Source of the DNA: Streptomyces sp. NBC_01260
GTDB taxonomy: Bacteria; Actinomycetota; Actinomycetes; Streptomycetales; Streptomycetaceae
Assembly (NCBI RefSeq): GCF_036226405.1
Contig: NZ_CP108465.1
Location: forward strand, 1 to 64,000
Direction: 5' to 3'
Length of the DNA: 64,000 nucleotides
In this document: one piece after another, positions 41,769-50,928 of the stretch
How the letters are laid out: every line of letters starts with the position of its first letter
Numbering within the stretch: the first letter of the stretch is position 1
Position numbers and translations under genes: made by a program
Notes under the pieces: model-generated
What the model was told of the DNA's origin: nothing
The model's input: the letters and a program-made list of their open reading frames with translations, nothing else
The model's database searches: none

Positions 41769-41973
41769 GATCGGCCTCTCTTCCGCGTTGCTTTGAACTT
41801 GTTATTAGCATCCGAAGTGCGGTGCTTACCAGATGGGTTAGCGGAATCCGAGCGAACTCCTAGGAGTACTCGAGTGAGTTTTTAAGGGGTGCCCGTAGCG
41901 TCGGCCAACGAGGAGAATTTTGGCCTGCGTTGTCGGACGGAACCCGGAATACGGCTAACCGGAAGGGCTCATC

Positions 41974-43959
41974 ATGACGGAATTCCATGCGCTGGGCCCG
42001 GTGGAGGTACTGGTTTCCGGGCGACTGGTGGAGCCGGGGGCGCCCAAGCAACGCGCACTTCTCGCTCTGCTGGTGAGCCAGGCGGGCCGGACCGTGACGA
42101 CGGACGTCATTCTCGAAGCCCTCTGGGAGGGTGACCCGCCGCCGTCGGCGATGACGTCGCTGCAGGCGTACGTGGCCAAACTGCGCAAGATCCTGGAACC
42201 GGGCCGCGCGCCGAGAACACCGGCGACGGTCCTGCGGACGTGTCCCGGTGGCTATCTGCTGGAATCCGGGGACGCCGACATCGACGTGCACCGGTTCGTC
42301 GCGCACGCCGAGGCGGGCAGGCGGGCTCGGGACCGTGGGGATCTGCGCCAGGCGATGCGCGAGTTCGACGCGGGGCTCGCGCTGTGGCGAGGCCGGCCCT
42401 TCGCGGAGGTGAGCGGTGTCTCCTGTGTCGTGCCCGAGGTGGCGCGGCTCGAGGAGGTGCAGCTGTCCGTCGTGGAGATGCGCTGCGAGATGCTGCTGGC
42501 CCTGGGCGCCCATGAAGTGGCCGTGGCCGAACTGAGGGCCTTCGTGCAGTCCCACCCGTTGCGGGAGTACGGCTGCGAACTGCTGAGCCTGGCCCTCTAC
42601 CGGGCGGGACGGCAGGCCGACGCACTCCAGGTGCTTCGGTCCGTCCGGGCCAGCCTGTCCGAGGAGCTGGGAGTCGACCCCACTGTGCGGCTGCAGCACT
42701 TGACACAGCGGATTCTGAACCAGGACCCCGACCTGGACTGGCGTCCGGTATCGGCACACCCGACGCGTGCGGTCGTCGAGGGGGCCCGGGGGTCGCTCCG
42801 GCGTCACACCGCCGTTCTGCCGTCGGCGGGCGGCACCGCCGAGGACGTCTTCGTCGGCCGCGAGGGAGCGATCAGGCAACTGACCGAGGCCCTGGCCGCG
42901 GCGGAGGCGTGCCGCGGCCAGGTGGTGATGGTGACCGGGGAACCGGGGGCCGGGAAGACCAGCCTGCTGCGGCGGTTCGCCGACCGGTCGGGCGTGCCGG
43001 TGTTCTCGGGCACCTGCGCCGAGCACCTCACCGCACCGCCGCTCGCGCCGTGGGCGCAGATCCTCCGCGCGGCCCGTGCAGGCTTCCCGCACCGGCCGGT
43101 GCCGGAAGCGGTGGCCGAGCTGCTGGACGATGCCGCCCGGCAGCCGGCTGCCGATATCCCACAACTGTTCGACGCCATCGGCCGGTACCTGACCGGTCTG
43201 TCCAGGACCGGAGCACTGGTTGTGACCCTCGACCACGCGCACCGGGCCGACCCGGACTCCCTGCGGATGGCGGTCCATCTGGCGCGGTGCGTGCCCAGGA
43301 GCCGGCTCCTGGTGATCGTGTCCTGCCGCTCCGACGAGGTGCAGGTCCTGGCCGACCCCCTGACGGCGCCGTCCGGTGAGCAGCCGCCGCAGATCGAACT
43401 GCGGGGCCTGACGCCCCGGGACACCGGGGCCCTGGCCGGTGCGATCATCGGCAGCGACATCGGCGCACCCACCGTGGAGGGGTTGTGCGAGAGGTCCGGC
43501 GGAAACCCGTTCCTGCTGCGCGAGATGATCAAACTCCTTGTGGGCGAGCAGCGCCCGGACGACTTCCCCGCGGCGCCGGTCCCCGACCCTGTCCGCGAGG
43601 TGGTGCTGCGCCGCATCGAACAACTGCCCAGGCCTTCGGCCGAGCTGCTGGCCGTGGCGGCCGTCGCAGGCCGGCACTTCGACATCGAGGTCGTCGCGGA
43701 CGTGGCGTCGGTCGAGATCGATACGGCGCTCGCGGTGCTCGACAGCGCGATCGCGGCGGGCCTGGTCGACGAGGACGAACGACGCCTCGGCTGGTTCCGC
43801 TTCACCGACGCCGTGGTGGCCAGGGCGCTGTACGAGACCACGGGGCGGATGCGCCGCGGACGGCTCAGGCTGCGGATCGAAGCGGCGGCCGGCCGGACCT
43901 GGGCGAAGGAGCGGCCGGCGGTCGAACGGGCCCCGGCCGCGACCTTCCCGCGGACATGA
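41974..43959 (+). CDS. SARP/AfsR-like pathway activator with ATPase domain
   Basis: Encodes 661 residues. The N-terminal OmpR-type winged helix is clear (KQRALLALLVSQAGRTVTTDVILEALWEG), followed by the bacterial transcriptional activation domain to about residue 250. An ATPase follows with Walker A GEPGAGKTS at about 322. The protein ends near residue 660 without the TPR tail of full AfsR, so it is an intermediate-size SARP. It is the likely pathway-specific activator, sitting near the middle of the cluster. ATG at 41974 with GGAAGG upstream. Confidence 0.9.
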   Translation: MTEFHALGPVEVLVSGRLVEPGAPKQRALLALLVSQAGRTVTTDVILEALWEGDPPPSAMTSLQAYVAKLRKILEPGRAPRTPATVLRTCPGGYLLESGDADIDVHRFVAHAEAGRRARDRGDLRQAMREFDAGLALWRGRPFAEVSGVSCVVPEVARLEEVQLSVVEMRCEMLLALGAHEVAVAELRAFVQSHPLREYGCELLSLALYRAGRQADALQVLRSVRASLSEELGVDPTVRLQHLTQRILNQDPDLDWRPVSAHPTRAVVEGARGSLRRHTAVLPSAGGTAEDVFVGREGAIRQLTEALAAAEACRGQVVMVTGEPGAGKTSLLRRFADRSGVPVFSGTCAEHLTAPPLAPWAQILRAARAGFPHRPVPEAVAELLDDAARQPAADIPQLFDAIGRYLTGLSRTGALVVTLDHAHRADPDSLRMAVHLARCVPRSRLLVIVSCRSDEVQVLADPLTAPSGEQPPQIELRGLTPRDTGALAGAIIGSDIGAPTVEGLCERSGGNPFLLREMIKLLVGEQRPDDFPAAPVPDPVREVVLRRIEQLPRPSAELLAVAAVAGRHFDIEVVADVASVEIDTALAVLDSAIAAGLVDEDERRLGWFRFTDAVVARALYETTGRMRRGRLRLRIEAAAGRTWAKERPAVERAPAATFPRT

Positions 43960-44019
43960 CATGACCGGGCGACGGACGCCGGGCCGGCAACACCCCGTTG
44001 AACTCGAAGGGAAAGCTCC

Positions 44020-45084
44020 ATGACTGCACACGCCACGCTCGCCCGGTTCCGCGAGTACATGGTGGGGCCCGCACGGTTCATGAACCTGCTGTCCTGCTTC
44101 GAACTCGGTCTGATCGACGAGCTCCGGGAGCACCCCGGGACGAGCGCAGTCGAGCTCGGTGTCGCTGTCGGGGCCAGGCCGGACGCGGTGGAACAACTGC
44201 TGAACCTGCCGGTCAAGGAGGGCTTCGTCGCCTATGACGAGGCGTCGGGAACGTACCGCCTCGACGCGCTCGCGGACGTCGCCGACGTCGACCTCGACCG
44301 CGTGCTCGCCTTCATGGGCAAGATCAAGGCCACCACGCTGCGGCAGCTGTACTACCTCACCGAGAGCGTGCGCAGCGGCAGCGTCGTCGGGCTGAAGGAG
44401 CTCTACGGATTCGACGGGGACCTGTACGGCGCGATGGCCGTGCACGAGGACCTGCGCGCGCCGTGGTCGAAGCTGATGGACTCGGTCACCGACCGCATCG
44501 ACCCCTGGTTCTTCGGCAACGTCGACATCCCGGCCGGCTCGCAGGTGCTCGACCTAGCGGGCCACACCGGTCTCGGCGCGATCCACACCCACCGGTTCAA
44601 AGGCTCACCCGGAATGCGGGTGGCCACCTTCGACCTGCCGGACAAGCGCGAGGAATGCCTGCGCAACTTCCGGGAGCACGGCGTGGACGGCATCTCGTCG
44701 TTCATCGGCGGAGACGTCTTCGAAGCCGTCCCCCCGGGGTTCGACGTCGTCCTGATCAAGCACTTCCTGAACATGTTCGACAGGGACGACGTGCTCAAGA
44801 TCCTCAACAACGTTCACGCGTCGCTCGCCCCGGGCGGGCAGGTCCACATCCTGGGGCCGATATACACCGAGAACATCAAGGACTCCTGGAGCGTCGACTA
44901 CTACCCGTCCTTCTTCCTCGGCTGCGCCACCGGCCAGGGCGGACCCCAGAAGATGTCGACGTTCCGTGCCTGGCTGGAGGAGGCGGGCTTCACGGTCACC
45001 CGGGAGATCGCCCAGGACCCGGCCGAACTGCCCCCGGACGCACTGCCGTTGCAGGGCATCCTCAGTGCGACGAAGAACGGCTGA
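44020..45084 (+). CDS. SAM-dependent methyltransferase (Methyltransf_2-like)
   Basis: Encodes 354 residues, with an N-terminal winged dimerisation domain (FMNLLSCFELGLIDELREHPG), SAM loop LDLAGHTGLGAIHTHRF at about residue 178, and GGQVHILGPIYTEN near 275. The glycine loop is less canonical than in its neighbour at 32790. It is the third methyltransferase of the cluster and sits just before metK, so it may be the one with the largest SAM demand. O- or C-methylation cannot be distinguished. Confidence 0.82.
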   Translation: MTAHATLARFREYMVGPARFMNLLSCFELGLIDELREHPGTSAVELGVAVGARPDAVEQLLNLPVKEGFVAYDEASGTYRLDALADVADVDLDRVLAFMGKIKATTLRQLYYLTESVRSGSVVGLKELYGFDGDLYGAMAVHEDLRAPWSKLMDSVTDRIDPWFFGNVDIPAGSQVLDLAGHTGLGAIHTHRFKGSPGMRVATFDLPDKREECLRNFREHGVDGISSFIGGDVFEAVPPGFDVVLIKHFLNMFDRDDVLKILNNVHASLAPGGQVHILGPIYTENIKDSWSVDYYPSFFLGCATGQGGPQKMSTFRAWLEEAGFTVTREIAQDPAELPPDALPLQGILSATKNG

Positions 45085-45126
45085 CCATCCGTCCAGCGAT
45101 CCGCTTCCACATCACTTGGGAGGGTC

Positions 45127-46344
45127 ATGTCCCGCCGCCTGTTCACCTCGGAATCCGTGACCGAGGGACATCCTGACAAAATCGCCGACCAGATCAGCGA
45201 CACCGTCCTTGACGCGCTGCTGCGCCAGGATCCCGCCGCGCGGGTGGCGGTCGAGACCCTGATCACCACCGGTCAGGTGCACATCGCCGGAGAGGTGGCG
45301 ACCTCCGCCTGCGTGGACGTCGCCGAACTGGTCCGGGCGAAGATCCTGGAGATCGGCTACGACTCCTCCGCCAAGGGCTTCGACGGCGCCTCGTGCGGAG
45401 TGTCGGTGTCGATCGGCGCGCAGTCCCCCGACATCGCCCAGGGTGTCGACAGGGCGTACGAGGCGCGGGCCGGGGACACCGCGCAGGACGACGAGATCGC
45501 CCGTCAGGGCGCCGGCGACCAGGGCCTGATGTTCGGGTACGCGACCGACGAGACCCCCAACCTGATGCCGCTGCCGATCGAGCTCGCCCACCGTCTCGCG
45601 CGGCGCCTGTCGCAGGTCCGCAAGGACGGCACCGTCCCCTATCTGAGGCCGGACGGAAAGACCCAGGTGACCATCGAGTACGAGGGGAGCCGGCCGGTCC
45701 GTCTGGACACGGTGGTGGCCTCCTCGCAGCACGCGAGCGACATCGACCTCGACGCGCTGCTCGGCGCCGACATCCGTACCCACGTCGTCGAGCACGTCCT
45801 CGCCGAGCTGGCCGCGGACGGCATCAAGCTGGAAACGGACGGCTACCGCCTGCTGGTCAATCCCACGGGACGGTTCGAGATCGGCGGCCCGATGGGCGAC
45901 GCGGGGCTCACCGGCCGAAAGATCATCATCGACACGTACGGGGGCATGGCCCGGCACGGTGGCGGCGCCTTCTCCGGCAAGGACCCGTCCAAGGTGGACC
46001 GCTCGGCTGCGTACGCCATGCGCTGGGTGGCCAAGAACGTCGTGGCGGCCGGGCTTGCCACGCGCTGCGAGGTACAGGTCGCGTACGCGATAGGCAAGGC
46101 CGAGCCGGTGGGTCTGTTCGTGGAGACCTTCGGTACCGGCACGGTCGAGGAGGAGCGGATCTCCCGGGCCATCACCGAGGTCTTCGACCTGCGCCCGGCC
46201 GCCGTCATCCGCGACCTCGACCTGCTGCGGCCGATCTACGCCCGTACCGCGGCCTACGGCCACTTCGGCCGTGAGCTCCCGGAGTTCACCTGGGAGCGGA
46301 CCGACCGGGCCGCCGCCCTGCACAGGGCCGTGGAAGCGGGCTGA
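45127..46344 (+). CDS. metK: S-adenosylmethionine synthetase
   Basis: Encodes 405 residues. The conserved blocks are present: [30 protein letters not shown] and [19 protein letters not shown]. It makes SAM from methionine and ATP. A metK inside a secondary cluster normally boosts methyl-donor supply, here for three methyltransferases. It is about 40 bp after the methyltransferase gene and probably co-transcribed. A chromosomal housekeeping copy is expected elsewhere. Confidence 0.96.
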   Translation: MSRRLFTSESVTEGHPDKIADQISDTVLDALLRQDPAARVAVETLITTGQVHIAGEVATSACVDVAELVRAKILEIGYDSSAKGFDGASCGVSVSIGAQSPDIAQGVDRAYEARAGDTAQDDEIARQGAGDQGLMFGYATDETPNLMPLPIELAHRLARRLSQVRKDGTVPYLRPDGKTQVTIEYEGSRPVRLDTVVASSQHASDIDLDALLGADIRTHVVEHVLAELAADGIKLETDGYRLLVNPTGRFEIGGPMGDAGLTGRKIIIDTYGGMARHGGGAFSGKDPSKVDRSAAYAMRWVAKNVVAAGLATRCEVQVAYAIGKAEPVGLFVETFGTGTVEEERISRAITEVFDLRPAAVIRDLDLLRPIYARTAAYGHFGRELPEFTWERTDRAAALHRAVEAG

Positions 46345-46376
46345 CACGCACCATGGCGAAGGACGGGAGGATCACG

Positions 46377-47504
46377 ATGACGTCGCACCGGACGGGCCGC
46401 GTGCTGATCGTGGGCGCCGGGATCGCCGGCATGGCGGCCACCATCGCCCTGCGGCGCACCGGCGTGTCGGTCGACCTGATCGACGTGGCGCCCGACGGCA
46501 CCGTGCTCGGCGCCGGACTCACCATCACCGGCCCGACGCTGCGGGCGCTGTGGCAGCTCGGTGTGTACGACGAGGTCGCCGCACAGGGATACGTGGGCGA
46601 GGGCATCCGGGTGTGCGGCGTCGACGGCACGTACATCCGGGACATCCCGACGCCGATGCCGCCCGGGGCCGGGGTGCGCGGCTCCGGCGGCATCGCCCGG
46701 CCGACGCTGTACGGGATTCTCTCCTCGCACGTACTGGCCTGCGGGGTGCGCCCGCGCTTCGGAAGGTCCGTCGACAAGATCACACAGGACGCCGACGGCG
46801 TCGACGTCGTCTTCGACGACGGCACCATGGGCCGCTACGCCATGGTGGTCGGAGCGGACGGGATCAACTCGCGCACCCGCCACCAGGTCTTCCCCGGTGC
46901 TCCCGAACCCGCGTACACGGGCCAGAGCGTGTGGCGCGTCTTCGTCCCCCGACCGCCGGGCGTCGACCGTCGGCACTACTTCCTCGGCGGTGAGGTCAAG
47001 GTCGGCTGGACACCGGTCTCAGCCACGCAGATGTATCTGTTCGCGGTCGAGCGCACACCGCGCAGGTTCCGGGAACCCCACGAGCTGCCGGGCGGGCTCG
47101 CCGGACTGCTCGAGCCGTACGGCGGGCACGTGGCGACGTTCCGGGAGTCGATCCGCGAGGACACCGAGATCGCGTACCGCCCACTGGAGTCGTTCAGCCT
47201 GCCCGGGCCGTGGCACCGGGGGAGGGTGATCCTCGTCGGTGACGCGGCCCACCCCACCACGCCGCAACTGGCCTCGGGCGCCGGTATCGCGGTCGAGGAC
47301 GCGCTGGTGCTCGCCGAGGAACTCGCCCGCCACGGCGAGGTTCCCGAGGCGTTCGCGGCGTTCTCCGCCAGGCACGAGCAGCGGTGCCGGTTCGTGGTCG
47401 AGAGCTCCGTCGAAATAGGAAGGCTCGAACAGGAACAGGCACCGCCGCAGGCCCAGACCGCCGTCGTCGAACGTGCGCTGGCCAGGCTCATGGAACCGGT
47501 CTGA
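46377..47504 (+). CDS. FAD-dependent monooxygenase (short aromatic hydroxylase type)
   Basis: Encodes 375 residues. The FAD fold GAGIAGMAATIAL is near the N-terminus and GDAAHPTTPQLASGAGIAVEDA near residue 285, typical of salicylate/3-hydroxybenzoate hydroxylase-like enzymes. ATG at 46377 has GGGAGG 7 bases upstream; ATG at 46353 is in frame but has a weaker site. It likely hydroxylates an aromatic ring; THN-type naphthol oxidation to flaviolin-like quinone is a reasonable guess. Confidence 0.85.
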   Translation: MTSHRTGRVLIVGAGIAGMAATIALRRTGVSVDLIDVAPDGTVLGAGLTITGPTLRALWQLGVYDEVAAQGYVGEGIRVCGVDGTYIRDIPTPMPPGAGVRGSGGIARPTLYGILSSHVLACGVRPRFGRSVDKITQDADGVDVVFDDGTMGRYAMVVGADGINSRTRHQVFPGAPEPAYTGQSVWRVFVPRPPGVDRRHYFLGGEVKVGWTPVSATQMYLFAVERTPRRFREPHELPGGLAGLLEPYGGHVATFRESIREDTEIAYRPLESFSLPGPWHRGRVILVGDAAHPTTPQLASGAGIAVEDALVLAEELARHGEVPEAFAAFSARHEQRCRFVVESSVEIGRLEQEQAPPQAQTAVVERALARLMEPV

Positions 47505-47570
47505 GACGGCCTGGACCGGCAGGACGGAGGCCATTGGGACAGAACAAGGAGAGGAAGAACGGAACAGGAG

Positions 47571-48419
47571 TCAGCTCGACAGGGCCGGCAGACCGGGATC
47601 GGCACGGGGATAGCTGCCGAGCACATAGGCGGCATGACGCCGGGCGAGGGTGGCGACGACGGGGGCGACCGAGGCGTCGTCCACGTGTCCCTCGCACTCC
47701 AGGAGGAAGGAGTAGGTGCCGAGGCCCAGGCCACCGGGCCGGGACAGCACGGCTGTCAGGGGTACGCAGAAACGGGCGAACTCCTCGAGCACGGAGTGCA
47801 GATGCTGCATCTTGTCGGCCAGCGGCACGACCAGACTGGTGCGGTCGACACCGGTGGGCAGTGAGCCCGCTACGGGCCGGGTGACCTTCACGAAGCGGGT
47901 GACCGCGTCCCGCCGGTCCCCGATGTCGGACGCGACGACGTCGAGGCCGTAACGCCGGAGCGTGTTCGGGGAGGCGATGGCGGCCCGGCCGGGCGCGGCT
48001 GCGGAACCGACCTCCTGCGCGGCCTGCGCGGTGGAGGTCGCGGTGACGATGTCGGCCCGTGGCAGATGCTCGTTGAGCCAGGTACGGCACTGAGCGTGCG
48101 CGACCGGATGCGTGAGCACCTGCCGGACGGCGGCGAGGGTGCCGGCCGGGGGTACGGCGAGGGCGAACTCCACCCGCAGCAGTGTCTCGCCCACGATGCG
48201 CAGGTCCCGTTCGGCGGTGAGTGTGTCGACGGACTCGTTGACGGACCCCTCCACCGAGTTCTCCCACGGGATGACGCAGGCCGCCGCCTCGCCACGGCGC
48301 ACGGCGTCAAGCGCCTGACGTACCGTCGGATACGGCACCGCCGCATCGGGCGGTACGTCGAGCCCTGTCAGAGCTGCTTCGGTGAACGAGCCGGGCGGGC
48401 CCAGATAGGCTATGGACAT
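47571..48419 (-). CDS. pheA: Prephenate dehydratase with altered ACT domain
   Basis: Encodes 282 residues. The catalytic domain shows YLGPPGSFTEAAL, IPWENSVEGSVNE and the catalytic-site DAVTRFVKV (TRF). The C-terminal ACT domain is present, but the usual phenylalanine-binding motifs are changed: GAL is replaced in KMQHLHSVL and ESRP reads VLSRP. This may make the enzyme insensitive to phenylalanine feedback, as suits a biosynthetic cluster. It is the last gene of the eight-gene minus operon and provides phenylpyruvate for phenylalanine. Confidence 0.92.
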   Translation of the reverse strand: MSIAYLGPPGSFTEAALTGLDVPPDAAVPYPTVRQALDAVRRGEAAACVIPWENSVEGSVNESVDTLTAERDLRIVGETLLRVEFALAVPPAGTLAAVRQVLTHPVAHAQCRTWLNEHLPRADIVTATSTAQAAQEVGSAAAPGRAAIASPNTLRRYGLDVVASDIGDRRDAVTRFVKVTRPVAGSLPTGVDRTSLVVPLADKMQHLHSVLEEFARFCVPLTAVLSRPGGLGLGTYSFLLECEGHVDDASVAPVVATLARRHAAYVLGSYPRADPGLPALSS

Positions 48420-48445
48420 CAAGGGATACCTCCGGGCTCGACCGG

Positions 48446-49675
48446 TCAGGCGGCACTCCAGGCCCCGGCGACGGCAACAGCCTGTCGGGGATTGAGCCGC
48501 GGGTCGCACAGTGTGGTGTAGCGCTGGCCGACGTCGGCCGACTGGACCTGGCTCCAGACGCATTCGGTCACATCGTCCGGCGTGGTCTCCAGGTGCAGGC
48601 CGGACGCGATCCCGCCCGCCCCGGTGACCGCCTGCTGGAAGGCCACGACCTCTTCGATGACGGTCTGCACCGACCGGGTCTTCAGCCCGACGGGCGCCTT
48701 GACCGTGTTGCCGTGCATCGGGTCGCACAGCCAGGACACCGGGTGCCCGGCCTCGCGCACCGCCGCGACCAGGGCCGGCAGCCGTGCGGCGACATGGTCG
48801 ACGCCCATGCGGGCGATCAGCGTCAGGCGGCCCGGCTCCCGGCCCGGATCGAGCCTGGCGCACAGATCCACCAGTTCCACGGCCGACATGGTGGGGCCGA
48901 CCTTGCAGGCGACGGGGTTGGCGACCTGCGCGAGCAGCCGGACGTGGGAGCCCGCCGGATCGCGGGTGCGCTCGCCGATCCAGGGCAGATGGGTGGAGGA
49001 CAGATAGCTCTGGCCGCCCGCCGCGCGGCGCAGCAACGGCCGCTCGTAGTCCAGGACCAGTGCCTCGTGACTGGTCCACACCGGTGCCCCGGTCGGCGGC
49101 ATCCAGGCACCGGTGCGCTGGCGCAGCAGGGTGGTGGCGCGGTCCGCCGCGGCGTAGCAGGTCAGCATCCGGTCGGGGTCGGCGCGGCGCGCCTCGGGCG
49201 TGGCCGCGGGACCGTTGACCAGGTGGCCACGGTAGACCGGCAGCTCTCGCCCGCCGACGACCTCGGTGGGGGAGCTGCGTGGCTTGGCGAACTGTCCGGC
49301 GATGCGGCCGATCCGGATGACCGGCCGACCGGTGTTGATCTTCATGACGCCGGCCAGCGCGTCGATCAGTCCGATCTTTCGGTTCACCGCCTGCGGCCCG
49401 CACTCGGCGGGGTCCTCCGCGCAGTCCCCGGCCTGGATGATCTGGTAGGTGCCGACGGCCGCCTCGGCCATCAGCATGCGGAGCATCTGGATCTCCTCCC
49501 AGCCCACCAGGCCGGGCCGTGCGGCGAGCTCGGTCCGCACGGCGGCCGCGCGTGCCGGGTCCGCCCACACGGGCTGCTGTTCCGCGGCGACGAGCAGGTC
49601 CGGGTGGACGCCGGTGGCCGCCAGCGGAGGGAGACCGCGGTCATGAACGGGTGACGCGACAGGCATCGCGGACAT
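48446..49675 (-). CDS. Class II DAHP synthase
   Basis: Encodes 409 residues of the plant-type (class II) 3-deoxy-D-arabino-heptulosonate 7-phosphate synthase. Landmarks are QAGDCAED, RIAGQFAKPRS, NPVACKVGPT and WLCDPMHGNT with metal-binding Cys and His, and SGLHLETTPDDVTEC. It commits PEP and erythrose 4-phosphate to the shikimate pathway. It is shorter at the N-terminus than the housekeeping type that carries feedback sites. ATG at 49675 has AAGGAG 7 bases upstream; ATG at 49681 overlaps the previous stop (ATGA). Confidence 0.93.
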   Translation of the reverse strand: MSAMPVASPVHDRGLPPLAATGVHPDLLVAAEQQPVWADPARAAAVRTELAARPGLVGWEEIQMLRMLMAEAAVGTYQIIQAGDCAEDPAECGPQAVNRKIGLIDALAGVMKINTGRPVIRIGRIAGQFAKPRSSPTEVVGGRELPVYRGHLVNGPAATPEARRADPDRMLTCYAAADRATTLLRQRTGAWMPPTGAPVWTSHEALVLDYERPLLRRAAGGQSYLSSTHLPWIGERTRDPAGSHVRLLAQVANPVACKVGPTMSAVELVDLCARLDPGREPGRLTLIARMGVDHVAARLPALVAAVREAGHPVSWLCDPMHGNTVKAPVGLKTRSVQTVIEEVVAFQQAVTGAGGIASGLHLETTPDDVTECVWSQVQSADVGQRYTTLCDPRLNPRQAVAVAGAWSAA

Positions 49676-49677
49676 GA

Positions 49678-50118
49678 TCATGCTCCTTGGGTCAGAGGGG
49701 AGTCAGTTCTCGGCGGCGGGGCGGTCAGGTCGGGACGCAGCGCCGCCGCGGCACCGAGATAGACGTGGTGCATGGCGTCGCGGGGCCGCGGGCTGTGCGC
49801 GTGCGCCAGAATGCGGACGACGCGCTGCAGGGAACCCGGGACCGCGATCTCGGCGGTGCATAACAGGGGTACATCGGTCAGGCCCAGCTTCCTGGCCGCG
49901 GCCGCCGGGAAGGCGGAGCGCAGGTCGTGGGTGGTGGTGAAGACGATGCTGATCAGGTCCGCGTCGCTCAGGTCGTTGCGTCGCAGGATCTCGCCGAGGA
50001 GCTCGCTGGTGGCCGCTTCGATGAGTGCGGGGTCGTCGGACGCGACCTGAGTGGCACCGCGCACGGCACGCACGGCGAGGGGGACCGGTTCGATCACCTG
50101 GCTGGTCGGGGTCGTCAC
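49678..50118 (-). CDS. aroH: Monofunctional AroH-type chorismate mutase
   Basis: Encodes 146 residues. The AroH class is shown by AVRAVRGATQVASDD, IVFTTTHDLRSAFPAAAAR, VPLLCTAEIAVPGSLQRVVRIL and HHVYLGAAAALRPDL. It converts chorismate to prephenate, feeding the prephenate dehydratase two genes downstream. AroH enzymes are usually unregulated. In actinobacteria the AroQ class is more common, so its presence suggests recruitment with the cluster. Confidence 0.92.
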   Translation of the reverse strand: MTTPTSQVIEPVPLAVRAVRGATQVASDDPALIEAATSELLGEILRRNDLSDADLISIVFTTTHDLRSAFPAAAARKLGLTDVPLLCTAEIAVPGSLQRVVRILAHAHSPRPRDAMHHVYLGAAAALRPDLTAPPPRTDSPLTQGA

Positions 50119-50167
50119 TGGCTGGCTCCTGTGTCTCCGGAAAAGAGGGGCCGGTACGGCCTGGTGA

Positions 50168-50413
50168 TCAGGCGGCCTGCCGGGTCACCAGGCCGTACAG
50201 GGCGGCGATGGTGCGCGCCTGCGGCAGTTCGTCCAGCGGCAGCGCCGTCCGGAACTGCTTCTCCACCTGCGCGACGATCTCGATGAGGTTGAGAGAGTCG
50301 GCCTGGTAGTGGTCGAAGAGGTCCGCGGTGTCGTCGATCTCGTCCGGACCGAGCGCGAGGATCTCCGCCACGATCGCGCGGACCCGTGAGAGCGCGTTGT
50401 CGGTGTCGTTCAT
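50168..50413 (-). CDS. Acyl carrier protein 3
   Basis: Encodes 81 residues with attachment Ser40 in YQADSLNLIEIV. It lies between the dehydratase subunits and the chorismate mutase, in the same operon as the adenylation enzyme. It is the best candidate to receive the activated aromatic starter from that enzyme and carry it through elongation. Its start overlaps the end of DH2 by four bases. Confidence 0.9.
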   Translation of the reverse strand: MNDTDNALSRVRAIVAEILALGPDEIDDTADLFDHYQADSLNLIEIVAQVEKQFRTALPLDELPQARTIAALYGLVTRQAA

Positions 50414-50928
50414 CTGCCGTCCTTGTCTGGGTGCGGTGCCGGTGGGGCGGGGAGCAGGCTCGCGGAAGAGCGCGATACGACGAGGATCGAGCCCACGGTG
50501 AGGACCGTCCGGCCGTCGGCCGTGCGCGTCTCACCGGTGAACTCGCCGGCCTGGCCGGAGTGGTGGTTGAGCCGTACGTGGTGTTCCAGGACATCGCCGG
50601 GGACGGCCGGCGCCACGTGGACCAGGTCGCGGATGCCGACCATCAGCGGGACCTCGTCCGGCGGGCCGAGCCCGGCGAGCGACCAGAGCAGGGAGACGGC
50701 CTGGCCGAACGACTCGAGCAGCAGTACCGACGGATAGGAGAAGCCGTCGATGCCTGCACCGTCGGCCATGTCCCGGTAGCAGTCCTCCCCACCGGTGATC
50801 GCCTTGGTGGCGACGAGCGAGCCGGGCGGCGTGAACTCCCGCACCGTGTCGAGCAGGAGCATGGGCGGGCGCTGGCGGAGCCGGCTGCGCACCTGGCTGT
50901 GGTCGAGCACCTGGCTGTGGTCAGGCAC
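50410..50928 (-). CDS. Hot-dog dehydratase subunit DH2 (FabZ/FabA-like, His missing)
   Basis: Encodes 172 residues of a hot-dog fold with YPSVLLLESFGQAVSLLW. The acidic residue Glu72 aligns with the FabZ glutamate, but the catalytic histidine of GHFPG is absent (GIDGFSYPS in that place). DH1, encoded just upstream, has the histidine but not the glutamate, so the two probably form one active heterodimer. GTG at 50928 overlaps the end of DH1; a tandem 18-bp duplication creates a second in-frame GTG at 50910. Confidence 0.82.
   Translation of the reverse strand: MPDHSQVLDHSQVRSRLRQRPPMLLLDTVREFTPPGSLVATKAITGGEDCYRDMADGAGIDGFSYPSVLLLESFGQAVSLLWSLAGLGPPDEVPLMVGIRDLVHVAPAVPGDVLEHHVRLNHHSGQAGEFTGETRTADGRTVLTVGSILVVSRSSASLLPAPPAPHPDKDGR

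Noticed and set aside
41860..44445. 861-codon minus-strand frame opposite the SARP and methyltransferase genes
   Set aside because: Antisense shadow with no domain; the plus-strand genes are unmistakable.
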